A stretch of DNA of 64,000 nucleotides from Plantactinospora endophytica (GTDB lineage Bacteria > Actinomycetota > Actinomycetes > Mycobacteriales > Micromonosporaceae): NCBI RefSeq assembly GCF_016862915.1, contig NZ_BONW01000028.1, forward strand, positions 248,001-312,000, in the 5' to 3' direction. Positions 63,075 through 64,000 of the stretch are shown piece by piece. Every line of letters starts with the position of its first letter. Position 1 is the first letter of the stretch. Both the position numbers and the translations under genes were made by a program. Under the pieces are notes generated by a model. The model was not told the DNA's origin. It worked only from the letters and a program-made list of their open reading frames with translations, and made no database searches.

Positions 63075-64000
63075 CAGTCGGTCACCTCCACGAGTACGGC
63101 GCCAGCGGTGTCGCCGGCCGCACAACCGGTGAACAGGCCACGTCCACCGCCCCGCGCGTGCAGCGCGGCGACGAGCTCGGCGAGCGCACGCAGGCCGGTC
63201 GGCCCCTGCGGGTGCCCGTAGACCAGGCTGCACCCGTACGGGTTCATCCGGTCCAGCGCGAAGCCGGTCTGTCTGGCGAAGTAGAGATCGTTGACGGCGA
63301 ACGGGTTGTGGGTGGTCACCACGTCGACGTCGGTGATGTCGAGGCCGGCTGCGGTGAGCGCGGCGCGGGCGGCCGGCAGTGGGGCTCGGGGCATCCGGGC
63401 CCGGTCGGTGCGGGCGAACCCGACCGCGAGCAGTCGGGCGACGCCGCTGCCACCGTTGAGTTCGCGGGCCCGGTCGACCGTGCTGAGCACCGCTCCGGCG
63501 GTGCCGTCCCCGGGATGGGTCTGCGACCCGTACGTCACCACGCCGTCCGGTCGGACGGGGGAGAGCGCGGCGAGCCCGTCCGCCGTCGTGTCGTGTACGC
63601 CGTGGTCGTCGTCGACCACCACGTTGCCGCGCCGGCCCGGCACATGCACCTCCACCAGGTGCCCGGAGCGCCGGGCGGCGGATGCCTGGTACTGCTCGTG
63701 GCGCAGCAGCGTGACGGCGTCGATCTCGGCGCGGGAGTAGCCCTCCTCGGCGGCGACGTGTTCGGCGGTGTCGAGCATGGACTGGCCGGTGTTCGGGTCG
63801 TTGCGCATCGGGTCGAGTACCCAGTGCTCGGTCCGCGGCGCCGCCCCGGGGCTGCGCTGGGCCGACCAGACCAGCAGCGGGCCGTTGCTGGTGCGATCGG
63901 CGGCCAGCGCGAGCACCGTACGGTGGGCGCCGAGCTCGACCTGGACGGCGGCGGCCTGCACCACCGCCACCGAGGTGGCGCACGCCTGGGCGATGGTCGG
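63074..64000 (-). CDS. thiolase-fold protein (partial, runs off the window)
   Basis: At least 308 aa of a thiolase-superfamily enzyme whose 5' end lies beyond 64000. The last visible codons read AQACATSVAVV, the active-site Cys region, so roughly the first 80-90 residues are missing. The C-terminal half has VTTHNPFAVNDLYFAR, GFALDRMNPYGCSLVYGHPQGPTGLRALAEL (GHPxGxTG motif) and CAAGDTAGAVLVEV. It resembles SCP2-like thiolases and lipid-transfer proteins that act with MaoC partners in sterol or acyl-CoA breakdown. Confidence 0.85.
   Translation of the reverse strand, partial: PTIAQACATSVAVVQAAAVQVELGAHRTVLALAADRTSNGPLLVWSAQRSPGAAPRTEHWVLDPMRNDPNTGQSMLDTAEHVAAEEGYSRAEIDAVTLLRHEQYQASAARRSGHLVEVHVPGRRGNVVVDDDHGVHDTTADGLAALSPVRPDGVVTYGSQTHPGDGTAGAVLSTVDRARELNGGSGVARLLAVGFARTDRARMPRAPLPAARAALTAAGLDITDVDVVTTHNPFAVNDLYFARQTGFALDRMNPYGCSLVYGHPQGPTGLRALAELVAALHARGGGRGLFTGCAAGDTAGAVLVEVTD

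Overview
The window is high-GC actinobacterial DNA. Codon use, Shine-Dalgarno sites of the GGAGG type, frequent GTG/TTG starts, secreted CBM2 enzymes and the regulator mix (WYL, PadR, MarR, DUF574 methyltransferase, MmyB-like XRE) suggest a filamentous actinomycete, probably a Micromonosporaceae member. The genus is inference. I saw no rRNA, tRNA, CRISPR array or transposase.

Layout. (1) 1-5194 (+): a candidate RiPP (ribosomal peptide) gene set cut by the left edge. It has an APH-type kinase, an L-arginine amidinotransferase, a short unlisted precursor-like ORF (2429-2557) ending in three tandem octapeptides (VAYSPAAS, VAYAPSVS, VAYAPSAK), a SagB-type FMN oxidoreductase and a DUF418 membrane protein. 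This is the most novel-looking system here. (2) 5.4-11 kb (-): S51 peptidase, VOC protein, and an enolase-superfamily dehydratase coupled to a large FAD/Fe-S dehydrogenase. (3) 11-17 kb: an ECF sigma factor fused to a zinc-binding motif, a membrane anchor and an outer domain, divergent from a secreted subtilisin, followed by an SGNH esterase. (4) 17-30.2 kb (-): a five-gene operon of DUF4132 protein, a 1676-aa unknown, MoxR ATPase, a DUF5682-VWA fusion and a SWIM zinc-finger protein. (5) 30.5-45.4 kb: mostly regulator/target pairs with visible inverted-repeat operators: WYL with epoxide hydrolase, a CebR-like box on an LPMO, a DesK/DesR-type two-component system with an ABC-2 exporter, MarR with Rid, TetR with aldo/keto reductase, and PadR with a membrane protein. 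An SDR gene remnant and a 5'-truncated protease-CBM2 gene also lie here. (6) 45.7-57.4 kb: a LacI-controlled rhamnoside utilisation locus (two permeases, cytosolic GH78, binding lipoprotein, secreted GH78, GH1). (7) 57.4-62.2 kb: an XRE regulator, a cyclophilin-like lipoprotein, and two divergent secreted CBM2 esterases sharing palindromic promoters. (8) 62.3-64 kb (-): a MaoC-like protein and a thiolase-fold gene that runs off the right edge.

Together, regions 5-7 describe a saprophyte attacking plant and chitinous polymers: LPMO, esterases with cellulose-binding modules, rhamnosidases and beta-glucosidase, each under local repressors. Region 1 looks like specialised metabolism and region 4 like an NTP-dependent AAA+/VWA cellular system of unknown output. 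Family names rest on motifs read by eye; no database search was possible.
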